Below are positions 5,755 to 13,213 of a stretch of 64,000 nucleotides of DNA, piece after piece. Numbering within the stretch: position 1 is the stretch's first letter; every line of letters begins with the position of its first letter. The position numbers and the translations under genes were made by a program. The stretch lies in IMG/VR virus record IMGVR_UViG_3300030339_001052, positions 1-64,000 of that record; one strand, given 5' to 3'. The stretch is from a virus. The notes under the pieces were generated by a model that did no database searches, was not told the origin of the DNA, and saw nothing but the letters and a program-made list of their open reading frames with translations.

Positions 5755-6411
5755 ATGAAAATTTGTTCTACCTGCGGAATTTCTAAAACAAATGAGTCTT
5801 TTTCTGTTAATAAATCTAAAAATGACGGCCTCGCTTCTATTTGTAAAAATTGTCACTCGACATATAGAAAACAAGATTACTTAAAAAATAAAGAAAAAGT
5901 TATAAAGCAGGTAAATAAATATAAGGTTAAAAATCCAGATAAATATAATAAAAAATCTGGACAAACCATTAAAAGTTCTTGTAAATTATGTGGCGAAGAA
6001 ATGTACATTACAAAAAAAGACGTTTCGGATAAAAAACAAAGATATTGTTCTGTTGATTGTAAAAATAATGATTACACTAAAGATTATTATCGTTATTTAA
6101 AAGATGTTGAAAAAAGAGCGATAAAAACAAATAAAGAATTTAATTTAACAGAAGAATTCATTAAAGATTTATTAGAAAATAAACAACAAAATAAATGTAA
6201 AATTACCAACGTAAATATATTAATAAAAAATAAAAACAATAAAACTTCTATTTATAATACAGCATCTCTTGATAGAATAAACAACAATAAAGGTTATTTG
6301 ATGGACAATGTTCAATGGGTTTGCTTAGGTATTAATTATATGAAATCAAAATTTAGTGATGGTGATTTATTTGAAATGTTGAAATTAATCAGAGAAAATT
6401 ATAAAGGATAA
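5755..6411 (+). CDS. HNH-type endonuclease with two zinc-binding regions
   Basis: 218 aa. It opens with KICSTCGISKTNESF...ICKNCHS, the CxxC...CxxC motif common at the start of phage HNH proteins. A second Cys set (CKLCGEE...RYCSVDC) follows at about 81-100. The C-terminal part contains ASLDRINNNKGYLMDNVQWVC, typical of a phage endonuclease family in which D and N residues of the SLDRI..GY..DNVQWV signature form the active centre. It differs from the 485/2422/4240 group in its N terminus. It lies between a tRNA fossil and tRNA-Tyr. Family fairly sure, cleavage site unknown. Confidence 0.75.
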   Translation: MKICSTCGISKTNESFSVNKSKNDGLASICKNCHSTYRKQDYLKNKEKVIKQVNKYKVKNPDKYNKKSGQTIKSSCKLCGEEMYITKKDVSDKKQRYCSVDCKNNDYTKDYYRYLKDVEKRAIKTNKEFNLTEEFIKDLLENKQQNKCKITNVNILIKNKNNKTSIYNTASLDRINNNKGYLMDNVQWVCLGINYMKSKFSDGDLFEMLKLIRENYKG

Positions 6412-6440
6412 TTTGTTATTTTTTTATATCATACTATTAT

Positions 6441-6523
6441 GCCTACATAGCGAAGTGGTCAAACGCGGCTGACTGTAAATCAGCTCTCTTACGAGTTCGG
6501 AGGTTCAAATCCTTCTGTGGGCA
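6441..6523 (+). tRNA. tRNA-Tyr (GTA)
   Basis: Acceptor GCCTACA/TGTGGGC, anticodon arm GCTGA-CTGTAAA-TCAGC with GTA, long variable arm normal for bacterial Tyr, T arm GGAGG-TTCAAAT-CCTTC, discriminator A. Confidence 0.93.
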
Positions 6524-6525
6524 CT

Positions 6526-6598
6526 GTGTTGTTAGTACAATTGGAGTAGTACGCTAGTTTGTGATTCTGGAGAATAGGGTTCGAGTCCCTGCAACACC
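6526..6598 (+). tRNA. tRNA-His (GTG)
   Basis: Acceptor GTGTTGT/GCAACAC, anticodon loop TTGTGAT with GTG on an imperfect CTAG/CTGG stem, T arm AGGG-TTCGAGT-CCCT, C at the discriminator position as usual for His. No clear extra G at -1. Confidence 0.85.
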
Positions 6599-6669
6599 CA
6601 TGTAATAAAATTAAATTAACTTTTTGTACAATATCTCAAAATAAAATTTCAAAAAACAAATGTTTTTTT

Positions 6670-6704
6670 AATCCTGTTAGTATTTATATTGACAGGATTT
6701 TTTT
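6670..6704 (+). terminator. Hairpin terminator whose loop carries TATTTATA
   Basis: AATCCTGT (6670-6677) pairs with ACAGGATT (6692-6699), followed by a T run. The loop contains GTATTTATATT (TATTTATA at 6681-6688), the recurrent promoter octamer. It may end the tRNA transcript, start transcription of the small genes beginning at 6746, or both. Confidence 0.6.
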
Positions 6705-6745
6705 ATAAAATACTCTAAATAACCAATTAAAAAAAATGTGAATAT

Positions 6746-6895
6746 ATGTTTAAAATACAATGTGCTGGTTGTTTGAGAGATTTTGATATAATTGAAACTA
6801 AACGTATTGGTAAATATAGATATTGCCAGGATTGTCAAAAATATATTGTAGATAAATTGGTTAATAAAAGTAATGGTAATTCTGATAACGTTTAA
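6746..6895 (+). CDS. 49-aa zinc-ribbon peptide
   Basis: ATG at 6746 opens a 49-residue frame with QCAGCLRDF (CxxC) and RYCQDCQKY (CxxC), spaced like a single zinc ribbon, then a polar tail. No signal peptide. Function unknown. It is the first of four short genes on the same strand; the even CxxC spacing argues for a real protein. Confidence 0.6.
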   Translation: MFKIQCAGCLRDFDIIETKRIGKYRYCQDCQKYIVDKLVNKSNGNSDNV

Positions 6896-6995
6896 TATAA
6901 TGGTACAAATATGGTGTTTTTGAATGATATATCATACATTATGACCGATTTTTTATTTTAGTGAATGAAATAACCAACATTAAATAAATTAACTT

Positions 6996-7088
6996 ATGTT
7001 TTTAGATATTCTTTTAGGTGTTTTAGTTATTATTGGTATAATAATATATTTAGTTATCGATTATTCGAAATTTTGCGATGAAAAATAA
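6996..7088 (+). CDS. 30-aa single-pass membrane peptide
   Basis: MFLDILLGVLVIIGIIIYLV is one hydrophobic helix, followed by a short polar tail (IDYSKFCDEK). Size and make-up are those of a phage membrane micropeptide. Unknown function; very short, so coding status is uncertain. Confidence 0.4.
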   Translation: MFLDILLGVLVIIGIIIYLVIDYSKFCDEK

Positions 7089-7116
7089 CCTAAAAACTCT
7101 ATTTATTTAAAATTAT

Positions 7117-7227
7117 ATGAATTGTAACGATGTAATATGTAGTTGTGGTCAGGGTAAAAATAGGACTCCTGATAATTTAATATGGAAAGATGGACTCCCA
7201 TACTGTCCTAATTGTAATAATTTTTAA
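7117..7227 (+). CDS. 36-aa Cys-rich peptide
   Basis: Contains CNDVICSCGQGK and YCPNCNN: a CxC or CxxxxC pair and a C-terminal CPNC, a zinc-ribbon pattern similar to the peptide at 6746. The stop at 7225 is 10 nt before the next gene start at 7238. Confidence 0.5.
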   Translation: MNCNDVICSCGQGKNRTPDNLIWKDGLPYCPNCNNF

Positions 7228-7237
7228 AAACGTTAAT

Positions 7238-7651
7238 ATGACAAAAATAAAAGTTAAAGAAAGTGTTTTACGGAATATGATAAAAGAAGCATTATTGAAA
7301 GAATATAATAATAATTATCATGATATAAGGCCAGGTAGTTTAGGAAATCATTCTGGTGGAGAAAGTAGTATAAATTCCGTACCACAGACTAATGATTTAA
7401 ACATAGTCGATATGGGTTATGCAAGTCCAGAAAAAAGGCAGCAATGGAAATCTATGGGACGTGTGCCGAACGTAGAATTTTATCCAGGAAAAGATCCCAT
7501 TAAAATGAGTGCTCATATGCGCCATTTAAAAAGTTTATACGGGGGTAGAATTGAATTTTTTGCTTATAATAATGGAACGTATGTTTTTTTTAAGTTTGAT
7601 GGAAAACCAGAATATTTAAAACCCGCATCTTTAAATTCAGAATATAAATAA
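7238..7651 (+). CDS. Unknown 137-aa protein with KES-type N-terminal helix
   Basis: I place the start at the ATG at 7238 rather than an upstream ATG at 7190, which would overlap the preceding Cys-rich gene. The protein then begins MTKIKVKESVLRNMIKEALL, an amphipathic helix of a kind I associate with virion-related proteins of Bacteroidota myoviruses (recollection, not a search). Gly/Ser-rich residues follow, then a compact C-terminal region with an FFAYNNGTYVFFKF beta hairpin. No catalytic motif is visible. It could be a packaged or head-associated protein. Confidence 0.6.
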   Translation: MTKIKVKESVLRNMIKEALLKEYNNNYHDIRPGSLGNHSGGESSINSVPQTNDLNIVDMGYASPEKRQQWKSMGRVPNVEFYPGKDPIKMSAHMRHLKSLYGGRIEFFAYNNGTYVFFKFDGKPEYLKPASLNSEYK

Positions 7652-7652
7652 T

Positions 7653-7760
7653 ATGGTTAAATGTTGTTTATGTACATCAACGAATGTTGTAACTACAGTT
7701 AATTATAACCACTATTGTAAAACATGTTATGATAATAATTTTAAATTAATAACATATTAA
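7653..7760 (+). CDS. 35-aa zinc-ribbon peptide
   Basis: MVKCCLCTSTNVV...HYCKTCYDN has a CCxxC and a CxxC pair 18 residues apart, again a mini zinc ribbon. It starts one base after the previous stop and ends against the terminator at 7761. Confidence 0.5.
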   Translation: MVKCCLCTSTNVVTTVNYNHYCKTCYDNNFKLITY

Positions 7761-7802
7761 AAAAATGGCTACTGAAATCTAAAATTTTCGGTAGCCATTT
7801 TT
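7761..7802. terminator. Bidirectional terminator between convergent genes
   Basis: AAAAATGGCTACTGAAA pairs with TTTCGGTAGCCATTTTT, an A tract on one side and a T tract on the other, so it can end transcripts from both strands. It overlaps the stop codon of the minus-strand gene. Confidence 0.85.
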
Positions 7803-8937
7803 ATTTATTTTGAATATCATGTGTTAATATTCCATATTCAGTAATATATGAATTATCTGGACTATCAGTTAAAATACCAACTACATCTCCGAATCCGACT
7901 GATTCTATATTTTTAATATATCTGCCAACTTTATATTTTTCAGGAGTATAATAAATATCAGCTTTTCTTTTTATTCTAAAAGGGTTTATTCCAGCTGGCA
8001 TTTTAATGTTTAAACGGTAAGCTCTTCTACATAAATGTTTAACTCCATCTTTGGTATATGAACCTATTTTTGATTTCATTCTAACTATTCCACCTAAGCT
8101 ATGCACAATTTCAGCAACATCGTTAGCTAATTGTTCTGATACTGTTGAATATTCTGTACCGCCAAACGACCCATTTTTTCGATGACTAATAACACAATAA
8201 CCATCCGTGTCCATTAACCCTTGAAGCATTGAGATTCTATTTTCAATACTTGAATATTTATAAATATCAGGGATAAATTTATCCCATGACCTGTGTTCGT
8301 TTAACCCTATTCCAGTAAGTTTTATTTCCGTGTCCGAAATAGCGCCAAATCTAATATTAGGTCTCTTAACATTTGTTTTTAGTTCATTAATAGTTATATC
8401 TTCAAATAGTTCATCGTAATCATCTTTATGGACAGCAAATTTTATTTGATTATGTGAAAAATGGCCATCTCCAAGTCCTAAACCCAATAAATATGGTTCT
8501 ATAGGTAAATTATTAAAATTATTAAAACCTATTGGTTTTACAATCGGTATCTGCCATCTTGGGGATTTATCTTTATGTTTAAAATAAGTACCAAATTCAT
8601 ACTCCCTAATTTTAGAATTACCATTTTGTTGCTTCTGTTTTAATATTAAATCTTTATCCAACATTTGTTTTGTGGTTAATAAAAAAATTTTATTTTTTCT
8701 ATTTGTATGATTTTCTCCACTATTACTTGAATACAATGTACACAAATGTTCTCCGTCAACAATTAATGAATAACCATCATTAAAAGTTATTTTAAAAAGT
8801 TCTACGTTCGTTTCTGAATGTACTTCCATTACGTTACAATAACTACCATTATTACCAACTATTTTATCACCAATATTAACATCACCAATTCTTTTTCTTC
8901 CATTTAATGTAAATAATTTATTTTCAATAAACTCCAT
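7801..8937 (-). CDS. Stand-alone intein-derived LAGLIDADG endonuclease
   Basis: 378 aa with the whole layout of an intein but no exteins. Residues 6-28 match the Hint N-terminal block (LNGRKRIGDVNIGDKIVG), 52-66 the block with DGEH (H64). LAGLIDADG helices are LLGLGLGDG (150-158) and MLQGLMDTDG (237-246). The end, SPDNSYITEYGILTHD (359-374), matches the intein C-terminal block. The N-terminal nucleophile is absent (begins MEFIENK), the final Asn is Asp, and only IQNK follows, so protein splicing should not occur. I infer an intein that became a free-standing homing endonuclease. Its second LAGLIDADG region is close to that of the helicase intein at 43986 (SIENRI..L.GLMDTDG). It is downstream of the SNF2 helicase gene, separated by a structured segment. 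Confidence 0.85.
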   Translation of the reverse strand: MEFIENKLFTLNGRKRIGDVNIGDKIVGNNGSYCNVMEVHSETNVELFKITFNDGYSLIVDGEHLCTLYSSNSGENHTNRKNKIFLLTTKQMLDKDLILKQKQQNGNSKIREYEFGTYFKHKDKSPRWQIPIVKPIGFNNFNNLPIEPYLLGLGLGDGHFSHNQIKFAVHKDDYDELFEDITINELKTNVKRPNIRFGAISDTEIKLTGIGLNEHRSWDKFIPDIYKYSSIENRISMLQGLMDTDGYCVISHRKNGSFGGTEYSTVSEQLANDVAEIVHSLGGIVRMKSKIGSYTKDGVKHLCRRAYRLNIKMPAGINPFRIKRKADIYYTPEKYKVGRYIKNIESVGFGDVVGILTDSPDNSYITEYGILTHDIQNK

Positions 8938-8971
8938 TTTTAAGTTCTTTTTAACTCTTTATTTTTTCGTA

Positions 8972-9062
8972 CAAAAAAATCTGGTCCAGAATAATAATGA
9001 AGCTACTACCTTTCATTAAATATCTAAACCAGATTCCTATATTTCTATAACCAAGTAGTAGT
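8972..9062 (-). ncRNA. Structured RNA segment with nested hairpin and possible pseudoknot
   Basis: Read on the minus strand, an outer stem (AATCTGGT from 9035-9028 with ACCAGATT from 8985-8978) encloses an inner 6-bp stem (AATGAA/TTCATT, 9017-9012 with 9001-8996). The inner loop contains GGTAGTAG, complementary to CTACTAC at 9061-9055 just upstream. T residues follow the outer stem. This fits a terminator or attenuator with loop-to-upstream pairing between the helicase and LAGLIDADG genes. A further GTGAA/TTCAC hairpin lies upstream near 9080-9105. No known riboswitch class recognised. Confidence 0.5.
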
Positions 9063-9132
9063 TGGGTTTATTAATAAATAGTGTGAATATTTATTTTTTC
9101 ACCAATTCTACTTAATTATTTTCAATAAATTT

Positions 9133-11049
9133 TTATTTATCTTCTTCTTTTTTTACAATTGTATTAATTACTATTTCTTTTTTTATTACATTTTCCCACA
9201 TATCTTCAGATATTGTATTTCTAAATAATTGATAATAAATATGACATAAATGCTTTTGACCAATCCTCACGACTCTATCTTGTATCTGAGAATTATTAGC
9301 TGGAATCCACGAGTATGAGTTGAAAAGACATATATGACTGGAAATTAATGTCAGTCCGACACCCGCAGATTCTATATTTCCTAAAAAGACCATTATTTCA
9401 GGGTCTTCCATAAACTTTCGTTCTGCTTCATCCTTTTTCTTTTGTGTCATACCTCCTTTATATATCACACATTTTTTTCCGAAATATTTTTGTAATTCAA
9501 AAATTTCATCATTAAATGCACAGGCAATTAACACCTTCTCTCCTTTTAAAATGAATGAATCTGCTAATTTTTTAGTATTTTCAATCATATATCGTGAGAT
9601 AGCCATTCGCATTAAAATACCCTCAGTCAAATCTTGATTGAATTCAGTTTTACCTAACTCTCTCTGACTTGTTTCATATTCATTCCATAGTTGTGAATAT
9701 TCAATTTCTTGTTCTGGTGATAAATCATAATAAACTTCGTGAATTTCCTTCCCCATCATTCCTGGGATCATATCTTTTAATCTTCTTAAATATACATTTT
9801 TTGTTTTTTCAAATAATTCTTTCAAATTTGAATTACCAGAAGTTATCCATAGTTTTTTTGCATATTTATCAATATAATCAACTAAATCATCTTTTTCCTT
9901 AAATGTAAGATCAAACCAACTATTTTTTCTTTTAGAATCTAAAAACATATTTGTGAGACGCTCTTTTTCTCCTTTTCTACAAATTTGATGTCCATCACAA
10001 TATCTCTCAATAAATGATTGCCATTGGTCTGTAACTGGATGAAAAATAAGTTTTAGAATATTCATATAGTTAATTGGAGATTTTGTTATAATAGTTCCAG
10101 TTAATAACCAAATATTCTCTAAATTACTTCGTTTTAAATAATCATATATTGATTCATATCTAATAGAAGTATCCTTTGATATTTTATGTACTTCATCTAT
10201 GATTACTAAATCAAAATTTTCTTTTAAAAAATTACTCTTAGCTAATGCTATATCAACAATGGTTTTTTTCCTTGAAATTTTACCATTTTCTTTTGGTACT
10301 ATATGATGCCTATCAATAATATCATAATTAATAATTGTATATCTTTTATTTGAAATCCAATTATCACCATCAATAACACAAATATCATCTTCTGAAATAA
10401 ACGTTTGTAATTGTTTTTGCCATCCTCTAACTCCTTTTAAAGACGCTGGGCATATAATTAAAACTTTTTTAAAATCACCTGATATTGAGGCTACTATACT
10501 ACTTAAGCTTTTTCCCAAACCCATATCGTCGGCTAAAATACATCGTTTTCTTGATCTTAAAAATTTTACTGCTGTTTTTTGGTGCTCATAAAGTTCCTTA
10601 TCTTCCAATGCAAGTACTTTATTAAATTCACTGAAATCAACTTCTAATTTTTCAAAATCTTCAATAAACAAATCATCCAATAAATCTTTCTTAGGTATAA
10701 AGCACATAATCGGCTTCACCTGATTATGTTTGTAATTAACATTACAATGATAATGATTATCCGTTTCTCCCAGTAAGGTTACCACTTGTAATTTATTTAC
10801 TTTGTGGTCATATTTCCAGTCGGCAGCTTTTTTTTCACCAAACTCTTCCGTTATTTTTACAATTTTATTAATTTCAATTGATTGAAACTCGTAGTTTTTC
10901 AAAATATAATTTAATTCAAAATCGCTAGCTACCTGTGTTTTTTTTATTAAAACTGAATTTTTTATCATTTTGATATAAGGGTTTGAATCAGAATATGATT
11001 CTAATATATCAAGTGCTAATTTATTATTCTTAATTGATAATTTTGACAT
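9133..11049 (-). CDS. SNF2-type DNA helicase/translocase
   Basis: 638 aa. Helicase motifs are complete and in order: LYEHQKTAVKFL (Q-like, 153-164), ILADDMGLGKS (Walker A, 171-181), IIDEVHKIS (Walker B near 285), LLTGTIITKS (motif III), LGNIESAGVGLTL (motif V) and QIQDRVVRIGQ (motif VI). ADDMGLGKS and RVVRIGQ are the SNF2 hallmark forms. The N-terminal 140 residues are probably substrate-binding. T4-like phages use UvsW for branch migration and for moving from early to late replication; this protein may fill such a role, but it is SNF2-like, not a clear UvsW orthologue. Promoter at 11074-11104. The gene is transcribed away from the tail fibre genes. Confidence 0.85.
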   Translation of the reverse strand: MSKLSIKNNKLALDILESYSDSNPYIKMIKNSVLIKKTQVASDFELNYILKNYEFQSIEINKIVKITEEFGEKKAADWKYDHKVNKLQVVTLLGETDNHYHCNVNYKHNQVKPIMCFIPKKDLLDDLFIEDFEKLEVDFSEFNKVLALEDKELYEHQKTAVKFLRSRKRCILADDMGLGKSLSSIVASISGDFKKVLIICPASLKGVRGWQKQLQTFISEDDICVIDGDNWISNKRYTIINYDIIDRHHIVPKENGKISRKKTIVDIALAKSNFLKENFDLVIIDEVHKISKDTSIRYESIYDYLKRSNLENIWLLTGTIITKSPINYMNILKLIFHPVTDQWQSFIERYCDGHQICRKGEKERLTNMFLDSKRKNSWFDLTFKEKDDLVDYIDKYAKKLWITSGNSNLKELFEKTKNVYLRRLKDMIPGMMGKEIHEVYYDLSPEQEIEYSQLWNEYETSQRELGKTEFNQDLTEGILMRMAISRYMIENTKKLADSFILKGEKVLIACAFNDEIFELQKYFGKKCVIYKGGMTQKKKDEAERKFMEDPEIMVFLGNIESAGVGLTLISSHICLFNSYSWIPANNSQIQDRVVRIGQKHLCHIYYQLFRNTISEDMWENVIKKEIVINTIVKKEEDK

Positions 11050-11073
11050 CTACCGTATATTATTTAATTTAAT

Positions 11074-11104
11074 CAAATATACTTTTTTTTTATTTAATAA
11101 ACAA
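11074..11104 (-). promoter_or_regulatory. Bacteroidota-type promoter for the SNF2 helicase
   Basis: On the minus strand TTG, exactly 20 nt, TATATTTG. This matches the TTTG / TAnnTTTG pattern of the Bacteroidota housekeeping sigma factor. The octamer is 25 nt from the helicase start. Confidence 0.7.
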
Positions 11105-11124
11105 GTTTTTTTTTAATTATTTGA

Positions 11125-11138
11125 TATTTATAATAAAA
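11125..11138 (+). promoter_or_regulatory. Candidate phage late promoter (TATTTATA)
   Basis: TATTTATAATAAAA 19 nt (from the octamer) upstream of the first tail fibre gene. Back to back with the minus-strand host-type promoter, which marks the boundary between a non-late and a late transcription unit. Confidence 0.6.
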
Positions 11139-11151
11139 ATAACATATCTAG

Positions 11152-11664
11152 ATGGATATCCCGCAAATTTCAAAAAAAATAAACGATTACTATGGTTCTA
11201 TTATAGAACCAAATCCATCTACCATTAATCACGATGCTGATATTTTTCCATTTACAAGGGCTGAAAAAATAAAATTAGAATCACTTTATAGTACTAAATC
11301 AATTGCATCAACTATTATTAAAGAGGTACCGATTGGACTTATTAATAACGATAATGATACATTTACACTAAGTCGTGTACCTATAAATACAGATTTTTTA
11401 ACTGTTTATGTTAATGGTATTAAAAGAGATGTTATTTCACTAACTAAAAATAAGTTTTCAATTGGATTTGCTCCTCTTCTAGGAAGTAAAATAGATGTAA
11501 TTTATTTTATAACAACAACAGTGGTAGACCCATCAATAACTAATTTAAATTTAGATAGATTAACAAATTTTTATAATGCATATATGTTAACAAATAACGT
11601 TCTAGTAGATAATACTAATGATGTTATTACTGACAGTAGTGGAGAGTTAATTTTTACAACATAA
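11152..11664 (+). CDS. Tail fibre/baseplate-associated protein
   Basis: 170 aa. The central part (about 57-125: KEVPIGLINNDNDTFTLSRV, then LTVYVNGIKR and SKIDVIYF) matches a beta-sandwich repeat common in phage tail fibres, of the type GLINGxNxxFTL..P...L.VYVNG...D..Y. The C-terminal 40 residues are low-complexity. It is first in a virion operon behind a TATTTATA motif. Likely a fibre connector or adhesin subunit. Confidence 0.6.
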   Translation: MDIPQISKKINDYYGSIIEPNPSTINHDADIFPFTRAEKIKLESLYSTKSIASTIIKEVPIGLINNDNDTFTLSRVPINTDFLTVYVNGIKRDVISLTKNKFSIGFAPLLGSKIDVIYFITTTVVDPSITNLNLDRLTNFYNAYMLTNNVLVDNTNDVITDSSGELIFTT

Positions 11665-11690
11665 TAAATAAAATAATAAATAAAAATAAT

Positions 11691-13211
11691 ATGTCAAAAT
11701 TAAGTGATTTTATCGCAACTAGCATTAACGATATAGATAAAACAAAGTTAGTACCTCTTTCGTTACTGGATGGAATTGGTAATAGTATTGAAGTAATAAC
11801 CAGCTCTCAATATAAAGACCCATTAATTGACACTACCATAATTACATTTTCCACGAATGGTCTAATGTATGGTTTACCTAATGCTATTGGAATTGAAGGT
11901 AAAAAAGTAATTATTAAACCATTATCAGATATTGTAAAATCAATATTTATTAGTACTACTACAGTAGATGCTGGTGATACATTTCAAAAGATTGATGGTA
12001 TAGATAAATTTGGAGCTGGATGGGAATTTACAAAACAGACAATTCTTATATCAGATGGTGCAAATTGGTGGACTATTTCAGATGCTAGTAATCTTATAAT
12101 ACCTAAACAATTAGAGGGTACTAATTATATAGTCGTGTATGGGAAAGGAACTCCTACAGAAAATGGTTTAGAATTACAGGCTGCTTATGATGATGCTAAA
12201 AAGCTTCCGAGATATTTAGGTACTCTTATAAGTCAACCTGGAAATTATTATAAAGGACAAACATTTTTTCATGGTGGAGCTGAGGAATATAGAAGAGTAT
12301 TAATAGATTTAATTAATTCTACATACCCTCCTAATGTAGAAGGTTACTTTGAAATAATTACTGAAGCACAAGCAAAAGCTCTTCCTCATATAAATGTTAT
12401 TGTAGCTCCTGGTACTTATAATATGGAGAGTATTCCATTACAACTTTCTGCAGAATCTATTAATTTAGTGTCATTAACAGGTAATTCTGATGTAGTAATA
12501 GACCTAATGGGTGTTGATATAAATGTTAATGATATTTATGTAAAAGGAATATATTTTGCAGGAGCAGTTAATTTATCATCAATACATGATAAACTTATTC
12601 TTGAAAATTGTGAAAGTGCTGGTTCCATAGGACCTAGCTCATTCCAAGGATTAGCTATAAATTGTATAGGTAGTCAAGATTCTTTTGGAGCAGATTATGG
12701 TACACTAACAGGAACATTGAGGGGATGTACACTTAGGTCGGGAACATTTATAACTCCAACAGGAAATGGTAAAATTATAGATTGTATTGATGGTAATAAT
12801 AATCTAATAAATTATCCTGCTATTGGAGGAGTGTCTTTTAAATATACTAAAGAAACATTACTTGCAGCAATAGCAGCAGGAGTTAATGTTATGGGCGAGA
12901 ATTTAGTCGGATTAATACTAGACAACTCTAATTTAGATGGTGCTGATTTAACTGGTATAAATTTAATTGGTGGTACCTTAGAAAATGCAAGTTTGATTGG
13001 AACTATATTAATTGGTGCTCATTTATCGCCAGGTGTTATAATGGGGGCGAAACTTAATGGTGCGATTTTAACTGGTGTTATTGGATTAAATTCCTCTATA
13101 GATGTTGCACTTTTAAATACAGTGAAAGTTAGCAATGTTACTAACGTAACTTGGACTGATGGATTTCCATACACATACAATGGTACAACCTGGACACAAG
13201 ACGTTGCATAA
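11691..13211 (+). CDS. Tail fibre/adhesin with pentapeptide-repeat C terminus
   Basis: 506 aa. The N-terminal 60 residues (SDFIATSINDIDKTK...) look like a virion attachment segment. The middle has beta-helix-like strands (VIVAPGTYNMESIPL, LTGNSDVVIDL) as in pectate-lyase-type fibre proteins. Residues about 405-465 form pentapeptide repeats of the A(D/N)LxG type (NLDGADLTGINLIG, ASLIGTILIGAHL, AKLNGAILTG), a right-handed quadrilateral beta helix. The last 30 residues are W/T-rich and could be a trimerisation or receptor-contact tip. Ends 2 nt before the next gene. Receptor binding is inferred. Confidence 0.65.
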   Translation: MSKLSDFIATSINDIDKTKLVPLSLLDGIGNSIEVITSSQYKDPLIDTTIITFSTNGLMYGLPNAIGIEGKKVIIKPLSDIVKSIFISTTTVDAGDTFQKIDGIDKFGAGWEFTKQTILISDGANWWTISDASNLIIPKQLEGTNYIVVYGKGTPTENGLELQAAYDDAKKLPRYLGTLISQPGNYYKGQTFFHGGAEEYRRVLIDLINSTYPPNVEGYFEIITEAQAKALPHINVIVAPGTYNMESIPLQLSAESINLVSLTGNSDVVIDLMGVDINVNDIYVKGIYFAGAVNLSSIHDKLILENCESAGSIGPSSFQGLAINCIGSQDSFGADYGTLTGTLRGCTLRSGTFITPTGNGKIIDCIDGNNNLINYPAIGGVSFKYTKETLLAAIAAGVNVMGENLVGLILDNSNLDGADLTGINLIGGTLENASLIGTILIGAHLSPGVIMGAKLNGAILTGVIGLNSSIDVALLNTVKVSNVTNVTWTDGFPYTYNGTTWTQDVA

Positions 13212-13213
13212 TC

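Noticed and set aside
7190-7237. Upstream start for the 137-aa protein
   Set aside because: It would overlap the Cys-rich peptide gene at 7117-7227 and add a hydrophobic, unrelated stretch; ATG 7238 gives the typical helix at the N terminus.
7801-8937. Active intein or self-splicing protein
   Set aside because: No N-terminal nucleophile, last Asn replaced by Asp, and no C-terminal extein, so splicing is not expected even though Hint motifs are present.
8938-9132. Group I intron core between helicase and LAGLIDADG genes
   Set aside because: Both flanking genes appear complete and not split, and no P7 or guanosine-site consensus was found; a cis-regulatory RNA fits better.
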